This document shows, piece by piece, positions 8,111 to 14,979 of a stretch of 64,000 nt of DNA (its first letter is position 1; each line of letters begins with the position of its first letter). Under the pieces are notes generated by a model. That model saw nothing but the letters and a program-made list of their open reading frames with translations. It had not been told where the DNA came from and ran no database searches. The stretch spans positions 96,183-160,182 of the forward strand of contig JAVVEQ010000003.1 of the NCBI GenBank assembly GCA_032250905.1. The letters run 5' to 3'. This DNA comes from Desulfotignum sp032250905. GTDB taxonomy: Bacteria > Desulfobacterota > Desulfobacteria > Desulfobacterales > Desulfobacteraceae. The position numbers and the translations under genes were made by a program.

Positions 8111-8782
8111 ATGAATGATTTTAAAAAAGAGACATATAGCGACAAAGTCGCAAATTATATAAAAATTCGTATTCTAAATGGCAATCTTGGTCCAGGTGAC
8201 TCCATTAAAGAGACTGCTATCGCTTCACAACTCTCCATCAGTCGGGCTCCTGTAAGAGAAGCGATGTTGATATTACTTAGAGAAGGTCTTATAGAAATAC
8301 ATCCGCAAAGAGGGAAAAAGGTTACATCCCTTTCAGCAAAACAAATCAAAAACAGCTATTTTACTGGAGGTGTGCTTGAAGGCGCTGCAGTAGCTCAAGC
8401 CGTTGAACAATATACTGATAAAGATATTGCTGAATTGGACAAAATCATTTCAAAAATGAAACAAATTGCAGACAGCGATGGCTCTGTATCAGATCAAGCG
8501 CCATTGGACCAGGCGTTTCATGATCTTCTTTTTTCCCGCATTGACAATGAATTGATTGTTGAACTTTGCCGCCGAACTTGCCAGGGGATTTCAAAATTTC
8601 TTTTATATAAACAGTGGGTTAAATTGTTTCCAGCGACAAGAGTCTATGAAAGACATAAAGAAATTGTTGACGCATTGAAAACAAAAGATCCCCGGATTAT
8701 TGAGGTTGCGATTAGAAATCATTACATGGAATCGGGTGAAAGAATGTCTGCTTTTGGTCCAGATATAAAGAATCAGATTTAA
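8111..8782 (+). CDS. GntR-family regulator (FadR/FCD subfamily)
   Basis: This 223-residue protein has an N-terminal winged helix (KVANYIKIRILNGNLGPGDS then SQLSISRAPVREAMLILLRE) and a helical FCD-type ligand-binding domain from about residue 75. It is the probable regulator of the transporter operon. The palindromic GT-N2-AC site at 4843-4854 is its best candidate operator. It shares the low GC content of the transporter genes and converges on the minus-strand operon that starts at 13584, with 9 bp between the two stop codons. Confidence 0.85.
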   Translation: MNDFKKETYSDKVANYIKIRILNGNLGPGDSIKETAIASQLSISRAPVREAMLILLREGLIEIHPQRGKKVTSLSAKQIKNSYFTGGVLEGAAVAQAVEQYTDKDIAELDKIISKMKQIADSDGSVSDQAPLDQAFHDLLFSRIDNELIVELCRRTCQGISKFLLYKQWVKLFPATRVYERHKEIVDALKTKDPRIIEVAIRNHYMESGERMSAFGPDIKNQI

Positions 8783-8791
8783 AATCATTGT

Positions 8792-9496
8792 TTATGGATG
8801 TTTGACCATCCGGACAATCGCTTCAGCCAGCACCTGGGAAGCGTCTATGGTGGAAATGGGCAGGTTCCCGCCCAGCACACTCAGTTCGGTGCACGCCACA
8901 ATGGCCACCCGGACTCCCTGTCCTTTGAGATGGTCACAGACCCGGGCGTACTGTGGATGACGGTCCGGGGAAATGCGGCCGGTCTTCACCTGCCGGATGA
9001 TGCGCAACAGCAGGTCCTGGTGTTCGGGGTCCGGCCACACTTCCACCATTCCTGTGGCTTCAAACCGGCGTGTGTACAACTTTGTGATGGCCACGGCGGG
9101 AGAGGCCAGCATTCCGATGTTTTTTTCGCTGCTGAAATGCGTTTTTACTTCGTCCACCACCAGATCGATCATGTTGACCACCGGGATTTTCACGGCCTTC
9201 TGCACGGCATTGTGATAATAATGGGCCGTGTTGCAGGGGATCACCAGAAAATCCGCGCCCCAGGCTTCCAGCCGACGTCCCATGTCCGCCATGACCGGTC
9301 CGGGGTCTTCGCCGTCGCCTTCAATAATGGCTTTAATGCGGGAGGGCACCTTGGGGTTGTTGTCCACGATGCACCGGATATGGTCCTTGTCATCCATGGC
9401 AGGGGTCAGCCGGATGATGCGCTGCATCAGGTCCACCGTGGCTTCGGGCCCCATTCCACCGATGATGCCCACCACTTTTTCATTGTTTTGAGTCAT
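8792..9496 (-). CDS. Aspartate/glutamate racemase family protein
   Basis: This 234-residue protein belongs to the cofactor-independent Asp/Glu racemase family. It opens with VVGIIGGMGPEATVDLMQRI, and the two catalytic cysteines are visible in VIPCNTAHYYH and IVACTELSVLGG. The family interconverts L- and D-amino acids by two-base catalysis. I chose ATG 9496 because the family starts there; upstream codons to 9535 overlap a hairpin. It is the last gene of a five-gene operon whose other members act on amino acids or sulfonates, so the substrate may be aspartate or an analogue such as cysteate (inference). Confidence 0.85.
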   Translation of the reverse strand: MTQNNEKVVGIIGGMGPEATVDLMQRIIRLTPAMDDKDHIRCIVDNNPKVPSRIKAIIEGDGEDPGPVMADMGRRLEAWGADFLVIPCNTAHYYHNAVQKAVKIPVVNMIDLVVDEVKTHFSSEKNIGMLASPAVAITKLYTRRFEATGMVEVWPDPEHQDLLLRIIRQVKTGRISPDRHPQYARVCDHLKGQGVRVAIVACTELSVLGGNLPISTIDASQVLAEAIVRMVKHP

Positions 9497-9521
9497 TGTT
9501 AACCGCTGCCGTTTTTGTTGG

Positions 9522-9553
9522 CGCGGCCGCCTCACGAAAAAAAGGCGGCCGCG
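9522..9553 (-). terminator. GC-rich hairpin between the desulfhydrase-like and racemase genes
   Basis: An 11-bp perfect stem (cgcggccgcct, 9522-9532, with 9543-9553) has a loop containing seven A. It lies in the 65-bp gap between the two genes and lacks a downstream T-run, so it is more likely an attenuator or RNA-processing element than a full terminator. Confidence 0.5.
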
Positions 9554-9561
9554 GGGTTATA

Positions 9562-10563
9562 TCACTTTCTGAAGGAATCCATGTAGGCGTACAGGGCCGG
9601 TGATCCGCCCGTGTGCAGAAACAGGACGTTGGCACCGGATGCAAAATGCCCTGTTCTGACCAGATCCACAAGGCCGGCTGCGGTCTTGCCGGAGTAAACC
9701 GGATCCAGCAGAATCGCTTCAGTCTGCGCAAACAGTTTCACCGCTTCCACCATGCTGTCTGTGGGAATGGAATATCCCGGCCCCACATACTGGTCAAAAC
9801 ACACCACGCTTTCCCGGGGGATCTCTTTTTTGACCCCCAGGTTGGCGGCGGTCTCCTTTACCAGCTTGTAAACGATCTCCTCCTGGACCCTTTTTTCCCT
9901 GGACACATTCATACCGCTCAACGGGATGCCGGTCTCCATGGCGGTCATGCCCACCACCATGCCGGCATGGGTGCCGGCGGAACCGGACGGAACCACCAGG
10001 TGGTCGATGCTCAGCTGCATGTCATTGAGCTGGGCCATGGTTTCCGCGGCACACGAAGCATATCCCAGTGCCCCGATGGTATTGGAGGCCCCGCCGGGAA
10101 TGATATAGGGATGTCTGCCATCCGCTTTCAACGCCTCGGCTGTTTTTTCCATGGCCGCCATCATGTCGGTGCCGCCGGGGACGACCTCGATGCTTTTGAC
10201 ACCCATGAGCTCAAACAGAAAATTGTTGCCGCTGGCCTCTTTTTTATAGGAGCCTTTCACCCGTTCTTCCAGCACCAGGTGGCAGTCCAGGCCTTCTTTC
10301 ACGGACCAGGCCAGGGTCAGGCGGCAGTGATTGGACTGCACCGCACCGCAAGTGATGATGGTGTCGGCATCATTTTCAAGGGCATCGGCAATGCAGAATT
10401 CCAATTTCCGGGTCTTGTTGCCGCCCCCGGCCCCGGGTAACAGGTCATCGCGCTTGATAAACAGGTTGACATTCCCTCCCAGGGCCCGGCTTAAAGCGGG
10501 CATAGGCTCGATGGGGGTGGGGGTCTGAATATATTTGCGTCTGGGAAATCGTGTAAAATTCAT
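9562..10563 (-). CDS. PLP-dependent D-cysteine desulfhydrase / L-cysteate sulfo-lyase family enzyme
   Basis: This 333-residue fold-type II PLP enzyme has the lysine in GGNKTRKLEF (about residues 47-56), GAVQSNHCRLTLA around the cofactor phosphate or ring, VVPSGSAGTHAGMVVG, and the tail LDPVYSGKTAAGLVDLVRTG. The family includes D-cysteine desulfhydrase (DcyD), ACC deaminase and the L-cysteate sulfo-lyase CuyA; all eliminate from C3 or deaminate small amino acids. A RidA gene directly upstream fits release of a 2-aminoacrylate intermediate. The dehydrogenase at 12271-13584, close to sulfopropanediol dehydrogenase, favours cysteate (giving pyruvate, ammonia and sulfite). D-cysteine or another beta-substituted alanine remains possible. 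Confidence 0.8.
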   Translation of the reverse strand: MNFTRFPRRKYIQTPTPIEPMPALSRALGGNVNLFIKRDDLLPGAGGGNKTRKLEFCIADALENDADTIITCGAVQSNHCRLTLAWSVKEGLDCHLVLEERVKGSYKKEASGNNFLFELMGVKSIEVVPGGTDMMAAMEKTAEALKADGRHPYIIPGGASNTIGALGYASCAAETMAQLNDMQLSIDHLVVPSGSAGTHAGMVVGMTAMETGIPLSGMNVSREKRVQEEIVYKLVKETAANLGVKKEIPRESVVCFDQYVGPGYSIPTDSMVEAVKLFAQTEAILLDPVYSGKTAAGLVDLVRTGHFASGANVLFLHTGGSPALYAYMDSFRK

Positions 10564-10608
10564 GGGGATTCCTTAAATTTAAATGGGTTGTAAAAAATAG
10601 TATTCAGT

Positions 10609-10995
10609 TTACGATGGTAATAGAAAGACCGCTTCCACCTCGATGCCGGCGTTCAGGGGCAGGGCCCCGACCTGGAACGCGCTCCGGGCGGGAAACGGCT
10701 CGGAAAAATACTGGTCATACACGGCGTTGACCGCCTTGAAGTCATTGATGTCCGATAGAAACACCGTGGTTTTCACGGCATCTGCCAGTCCGGCACCGGC
10801 TTTTTCCGCAATGGCGGACAGGTTCCTGAACACCTGGTGGGCCTGTTCTTCAATGGTGCCTGTGATGAGTTGGCCTGTTGAGGGGTCGAGGGGAATCTGG
10901 CCCGAGGTAAACAAAAATCCGTTGACTGCCACGGCCTGGGAATAGGGTCCAATGGCTTTGGGGGCCTGGTCCGTTGCGATGATCTGTCTGCTCAT
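10609..10995 (-). CDS. ridA: RidA family enamine/imine deaminase
   Basis: This 128-residue protein matches the RidA (YjgF/YER057c/UK114) family over its whole length. It opens with IIATDQAPKAIGPYSQAV, and the C-terminal part FPARSAFQVGALPLNAGIEV contains the conserved arginine that binds the substrate carboxylate. RidA trimers hydrolyse reactive 2-aminoacrylate and related enamines released by PLP enzymes. It is placed 45 bp before a PLP lyase gene of that type, which is the expected genetic partnership. Confidence 0.93.
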   Translation of the reverse strand: MSRQIIATDQAPKAIGPYSQAVAVNGFLFTSGQIPLDPSTGQLITGTIEEQAHQVFRNLSAIAEKAGAGLADAVKTTVFLSDINDFKAVNAVYDQYFSEPFPARSAFQVGALPLNAGIEVEAVFLLPS

Positions 10996-11015
10996 GGGTG
11001 AATCTCCATTCTGTT

Positions 11016-12248
11016 TTATTCATGTTCACGCGGCAGTACCTGGGCTGCCACATCCGCAATGATCTGCGCTATCACTTCACAATCCGCCATGTCAAAGGTC
11101 AGCGGAATTCTCATGTCGCACATTCTGGCCAATATCCTGTCAGTATTGGGCAATTTCGGCAGATTGTCAAAATATTTCCAACTGCTGTAGGTGCTGGTGA
11201 ATCCCACCGGCCGTTTGTTGCCGAACCACTTGAGTTCTACGCCCCGCGCCAGGCAGGTATCCAGGAACCGGCGGATCACAGCGGGATCCTCCGTGTGAAG
11301 GTTGAACTGGATGGAGCTGCCTACGTACTGTTCTTTCGGGTCCCGCTGCGGGCAGGTGAGACCCGGGATCTGATTCAGCCGGGATTCCAGCAGCTGATAT
11401 CGGCGGTTCCACCGCCGGCACTGGTCATCCAGGATCTTGAGCTGGGGCCGCAGAATTGTCGCCCGCAGGTCGTCCATCCGGCAGGAATAGTTGGGTACCA
11501 GTTCCCGGATCGCTTCGAACACGGCGTCATCCGGCCGGGACAGGTGGCGGTCGTAATTCATGTAAGACCCGGAATAGATGATGGCCCTGGCCATCAGATC
11601 CGGATCATCCGTGACCAGCAGACCCCCTTCTCCGGAGTTCATGTGCTTGTAGGTCTGGGTACTGAAGCAGGCAGCCGTGCCGAACGAACCGGACAGCTTC
11701 CCGTTCCACCGTGCCCCCATGGTGTGGGCGCAGTCTTCGATCAGTGTGATGCCGTACTGCCGGCAGATCTCCATGATCCGGTCCATGTCGGCGATATGGC
11801 CCCGCATGTGGGACATCATGAACCACTTGACACCCCCGTCTGCCGCCTTGGCCACCAGGTCATCAAAATCAATGGTATAGTCATCTGTGATCTCCACCAG
11901 AATGATACGGGCCCCGGTGTTATGGATGGACCCCGGCACCGGGGCCAGGGTGTAGGCGTTGCAAAGCACGCCATCCCCGGGTTGGACCCCGGCGCTTTTC
12001 AACGCCAGATACATGGCGCTGCCGCAGGAGGCGCAGGCCAGGCAGTACCGGGAGCCCATGTATTGAGCAAATTCTTTTTCCAGCAGTGCGGTCTGGGAGA
12101 TTTCGTCTTTGATCACATTGTACCGGTGGAGCCGGCCCGACCGCAACACCTCCAGGGCATTGTCAATGGCCGGATCTGAAATGGGTTCCTGCCGGGTAAA
12201 ACTTTTGGTAAACCGCATGGCTTGATCAGTGGGTGCAGACATGTTCAT
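11016..12248 (-). CDS. DegT/DnrJ/EryC1-family PLP aminotransferase
   Basis: This 410-residue protein has the fold-type I arrangement of the DegT/DnrJ/EryC1/StrS family. It has an ASCGSAMYLALKSAGVQPGD substrate/phosphate loop, the PLP aspartate in LIEDCAHTMGARWNGK, and the Schiff-base lysine in STQTYKHMNSGEGG. The family mostly transaminates keto-sugars, but members in catabolic operons handle small oxo acids. No sugar nucleotide genes lie nearby, so a small substrate such as an oxo- or sulfo-pyruvate is possible (inference). Tight spacing (20 and 22 bp) links it to ridA and the dehydrogenase. Confidence 0.82.
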   Translation of the reverse strand: MNMSAPTDQAMRFTKSFTRQEPISDPAIDNALEVLRSGRLHRYNVIKDEISQTALLEKEFAQYMGSRYCLACASCGSAMYLALKSAGVQPGDGVLCNAYTLAPVPGSIHNTGARIILVEITDDYTIDFDDLVAKAADGGVKWFMMSHMRGHIADMDRIMEICRQYGITLIEDCAHTMGARWNGKLSGSFGTAACFSTQTYKHMNSGEGGLLVTDDPDLMARAIIYSGSYMNYDRHLSRPDDAVFEAIRELVPNYSCRMDDLRATILRPQLKILDDQCRRWNRRYQLLESRLNQIPGLTCPQRDPKEQYVGSSIQFNLHTEDPAVIRRFLDTCLARGVELKWFGNKRPVGFTSTYSSWKYFDNLPKLPNTDRILARMCDMRIPLTFDMADCEVIAQIIADVAAQVLPREHE

Positions 12249-12270
12249 CCTCCCTGGGTTTTGACAACCA

Positions 12271-13584
12271 TTACGAGTAATCTTTCTGGGAATAGACCGT
12301 GAAATCCCATTCCTGATCCGGAAAGAACTTTTTCAGGCGCCAGTCACAGGCCCTTGCATGGCCTTCCATGCCCTCCACCCGGGACAACCGGGAGGCCCGG
12401 GCGCTGATCTCTTTGCAGGCCTGTTTTTCAATCTCCTGATAGGTGCAGATTTTCAGAAACTTGTGCACGTTAAGGCCCCCGGAATAATACCCGGCTTTGC
12501 GGGTGGGCAGGATATGGTTGGTGCCCGAACACTTGTCTCCCTGGGCCACAGTGCAGTAATCTCCGATAAACATGGACCCGTAGGCGGTCAAATGGTCGCA
12601 CCACCACGGGTTGTCCTTTGTCATCACCTGGACATGCTCGGGGGCATACCGGTCGCTGACGGCAGCCATCTCCTGCCAGTCATCGCACAGAATAATCTCC
12701 CCGTAATCCCGCCAGGATGCCGCGGCCACCTCCGGATCCGGCAGGTCATCGATCACTTTGGGCATCATTTCCAGGACCTTCTCCCCCAGGGCTTTTGAAT
12801 CAGTGAACAGCCACACCGGTGAATCATACCCGTGCTCGGCCTGGGACACCAGGTCCACGGCAATGGTCATGGGGTCGGCAGTCTCATCGGCAATCACCGC
12901 GGATTCGGTGGGACCGGCAAACACGTCGATGGCGCATTCGCCCGAACCGGCCAGCAGGGCCTTGGCTTCCGCCACGTAGGCATTGCCCGGCCCGGCCAGG
13001 ATGTTGGCCCGTTTTCCGGTGAACAGTCCGAACGCCATGGTGGCAATGGCCTGGACCCCGCCCATCTCCAGGATAATGTCGGCCCCGGCGATGTCCATGG
13101 CATAGGCCACGGCCGGGTCAATGCTTTTTCCCCGGGGAGGGGAGGCCGCGATCACGGTCTTCACCCCGGCCGCTTTTGCCGTGGCCACGCTCATGATGGC
13201 GGAACAGGCATGGGCGAACCGGCCCCCGGGGATGTAACACCCGGCCACGTCCATGGGGATAATGCGCTGTCCCAGACGGACACCGGGATACACCCGGGTT
13301 TCAAATTCCTGAATACTGTCTCTCTGGGCTTTGGCAAAGGCCGACACCTGCCGGTGGGCAAACTGGATATCTTCTTTGACAGACGCCGGGACCGAGTCGA
13401 TCAACTGCTGTTTTTTCTCTTCACTGAGGATGAACGGATCGGTCCATTTGTCAAACTTCAATGCCAGGGCTTCCACGGCTTTTTCCCGGTCGGCCCGGAT
13501 ATCGGTCAGCATCTTTTCAACGGCCGGCCGGATGCTTTCACTGTGGGATTCCGCGGTGGTTACCGCTTTTTTTAAATGCTGCAT
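12271..13584 (-). CDS. Histidinol dehydrogenase family enzyme, probably sulfopropanediol 3-dehydrogenase-like (HpsN)
   Basis: This 437-residue protein is a complete member of the zinc- and NAD-dependent histidinol dehydrogenase family. The metal and catalytic residues are present in SQAEHG (Gln, His), YAPEHVQ (Glu-His), GDKCSGTNHILPT (Asp) and MEGHARA (His). The segment AGCYIPGGRFAHACSAIMSV differs from the biosynthetic HisD pattern (GLYVPGG...YPSS) and resembles HpsN, which oxidises (R)-2,3-dihydroxypropane-1-sulfonate to sulfolactate. No other his gene is in the window, and it heads a catabolic-looking operon divergent from an IclR regulator. The HpsN assignment is by memory of motifs; an uncharacterised alcohol dehydrogenase of the same family is the alternative. 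Confidence 0.65.
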   Translation of the reverse strand: MQHLKKAVTTAESHSESIRPAVEKMLTDIRADREKAVEALALKFDKWTDPFILSEEKKQQLIDSVPASVKEDIQFAHRQVSAFAKAQRDSIQEFETRVYPGVRLGQRIIPMDVAGCYIPGGRFAHACSAIMSVATAKAAGVKTVIAASPPRGKSIDPAVAYAMDIAGADIILEMGGVQAIATMAFGLFTGKRANILAGPGNAYVAEAKALLAGSGECAIDVFAGPTESAVIADETADPMTIAVDLVSQAEHGYDSPVWLFTDSKALGEKVLEMMPKVIDDLPDPEVAAASWRDYGEIILCDDWQEMAAVSDRYAPEHVQVMTKDNPWWCDHLTAYGSMFIGDYCTVAQGDKCSGTNHILPTRKAGYYSGGLNVHKFLKICTYQEIEKQACKEISARASRLSRVEGMEGHARACDWRLKKFFPDQEWDFTVYSQKDYS

Positions 13585-13622
13585 CTATTATGTTCTCCAT
13601 TTGAATATATTGGATCAATATG

Positions 13623-13637
13623 TTACTATAATAGTAA
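13623..13637. promoter_or_regulatory. Palindromic operator candidate in the divergent dehydrogenase/IclR promoter region
   Basis: The 220-bp divergent gap contains the 15-nt palindrome ttactat-a-atagtaa within an extremely AT-rich stretch (13605-13660). It lies 38 bp from the dehydrogenase start. It is the most symmetric element in the gap and is a reasonable target for the IclR regulator encoded next to it, or part of the -10 regions. Confidence 0.35.
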
Positions 13638-13804
13638 TCTATATACTATATTAGAATTTTAAAGACATTTTTGAGAATGTCAATACTTTTTTTTGGATCA
13701 TTTTTTTGTTCCATGCTGCTGATAAATATGGTATGCCCAAGCCCGGATCAAATGATGACAGAGATCCGTCACCATGTAACCAAAAACAGAAGCCGGTGAA
13801 AACG

Positions 13805-14590
13805 ATGTCAGGCAATCAAGAACAGTATTTTTCCAAAACCCTTGAAAAGGGCTTGTCCATCCTGAACCTGTTCGGCAGGGAAACCCCGTCCCGGTCCCTG
13901 ACGGAAATATCCATTATCACGGGCATCAACAAGACCTCCACCTACCGCCTGGTCAACACCTTGATCCAGCTGGGGTACCTGCGCAAAAGCGCCGACAAGT
14001 CCCTGCGCCTGGGGCCCAAGGCGTTTTCCATGGGCCATGAATGCTTTCACGGATTTGACATCTATCAGGGCATCAAGCCCATCATCGACAAGACCTTTTT
14101 TGAACACCACATCTCCATCGACTCGGCCCTGATCGACGGGTACAAACTGATTTCCCTGTACCGCCGGGAAATGCCCAACCTGGTGTCGTTCCACCTGCCT
14201 TTGGTCATGGACGAACTCTATGCCCGGGCCATGGGAAAGATCGTGCTGGCCAACCTGGAATCCGACGACCTGGAACACTATTTTGCCGACCTGGCACCCA
14301 AAAAACTGACCCCTCATACCCTGGTGGACATCGATGAGATCAGAAAAGATATCCGCAGCACCCGGACACGGGGGTATTCCATCAATGACAAAGAATACAT
14401 GATCGGGGTGATCAGCATCGGGGCGCCCATGATGAACTTGCAGACAAAATCCGTGGTGGGTGCCGTAAGCCTGGATTTTCCATCCAAAGAATATTCCCTG
14501 GACACCATCGAAAAACAGCACATTTCCTTACTGCTCACCCTGGCCACGGAAGCCTCGCACCTGATCACCACGGCCGGCATCAGGCACTAG
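13805..14590 (+). CDS. IclR-family transcriptional regulator
   Basis: The protein of about 261 residues has an N-terminal winged helix (LEKGLSILNLFGRETPSRSL then SIITGINKTSTYRLVNTLIQ) and a C-terminal GAF-like effector domain (DSALIDGYKLISLYRREMPN, later TRGYSINDKEYMIGVISIGA). IclR proteins usually control the adjacent divergent catabolic operon, here the genes from 13584 down to 8792. I take ATG 13805 as start; longer in-frame starts (ATG 13733, TTG 13706) have no visible ribosome-binding site and would add an atypical N-terminal extension. Confidence 0.85.
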   Translation: MSGNQEQYFSKTLEKGLSILNLFGRETPSRSLTEISIITGINKTSTYRLVNTLIQLGYLRKSADKSLRLGPKAFSMGHECFHGFDIYQGIKPIIDKTFFEHHISIDSALIDGYKLISLYRREMPNLVSFHLPLVMDELYARAMGKIVLANLESDDLEHYFADLAPKKLTPHTLVDIDEIRKDIRSTRTRGYSINDKEYMIGVISIGAPMMNLQTKSVVGAVSLDFPSKEYSLDTIEKQHISLLLTLATEASHLITTAGIRH

Positions 14591-14825
14591 AGGGCAGCAG
14601 GTCCGTTCCGGTTATTTCAAAAATTCCCCCGGGCTCACGACTCTGCGGGTATAGAAATTTTGGAAAAAGGGTGGTTCTGTCTTTGTCCCCTGTTCCTGAG
14701 CGGATGACCAGGGTCTGATTGTCAAAATCAAGAGCCTAACCGGACAACACTGACTGTGATTGAGCGTTTGAAGCATATTGCAGGCACAATAACGGAAAAT
14801 ATATCCAGAAACGCCATTTTGTCTC

Positions 14826-14891
14826 TTGACATTCATCTGTATTGATGGTTATGCTGCATACAGATATCTGCTGTATCAGATATCTGTATGC
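14826..14891 (+). promoter_or_regulatory. Promoter and nested palindromic operator of the taurine operon
   Basis: The gap 14591-14979 (389 bp) has nothing coding that I can support. It contains a good promoter: ttgaca at 14826-14831 and tatgct at 14850-14855, spaced by 18. Overlapping the predicted transcription start is a perfect 15-bp inverted repeat (gcatacagatatctg, 14856-14870, and its complement at 14877-14891) with a 6-nt spacer. Each arm itself contains the 10-bp palindrome cagatatctg. This layout suits repression by the GntR regulator encoded in the operon (19385-20125), with relief by taurine or an intermediate (inference). Confidence 0.6.
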
Positions 14892-14979
14892 ACACAGAGA
14901 ATCTTCCTGTTAATAGACTGCAATAAATGTTCTCTGTACTTTCAGGGGACAAAACCCGGATTAAGGAGGTAACAAACCA

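Noticed and set aside
10998..12179. Long plus-strand open frame (393 residues) opposite the DegT aminotransferase gene
   Set aside because: Composition (many G, H, P, Q, R) is that of an antisense frame in GC-rich coding DNA; the minus-strand gene has clear family motifs.
12271..13584. Histidine biosynthesis gene hisD
   Set aside because: The catalytic residues are those of the family, but the GCYIPGGRFAHACS segment, the catabolic operon and the absence of other his genes argue against the biosynthetic enzyme.
14591..14825. Possible gene or RNA in the gap before the taurine promoter
   Set aside because: Short open frames here have no ribosome-binding sites or recognisable products, and I saw no convincing RNA structure.
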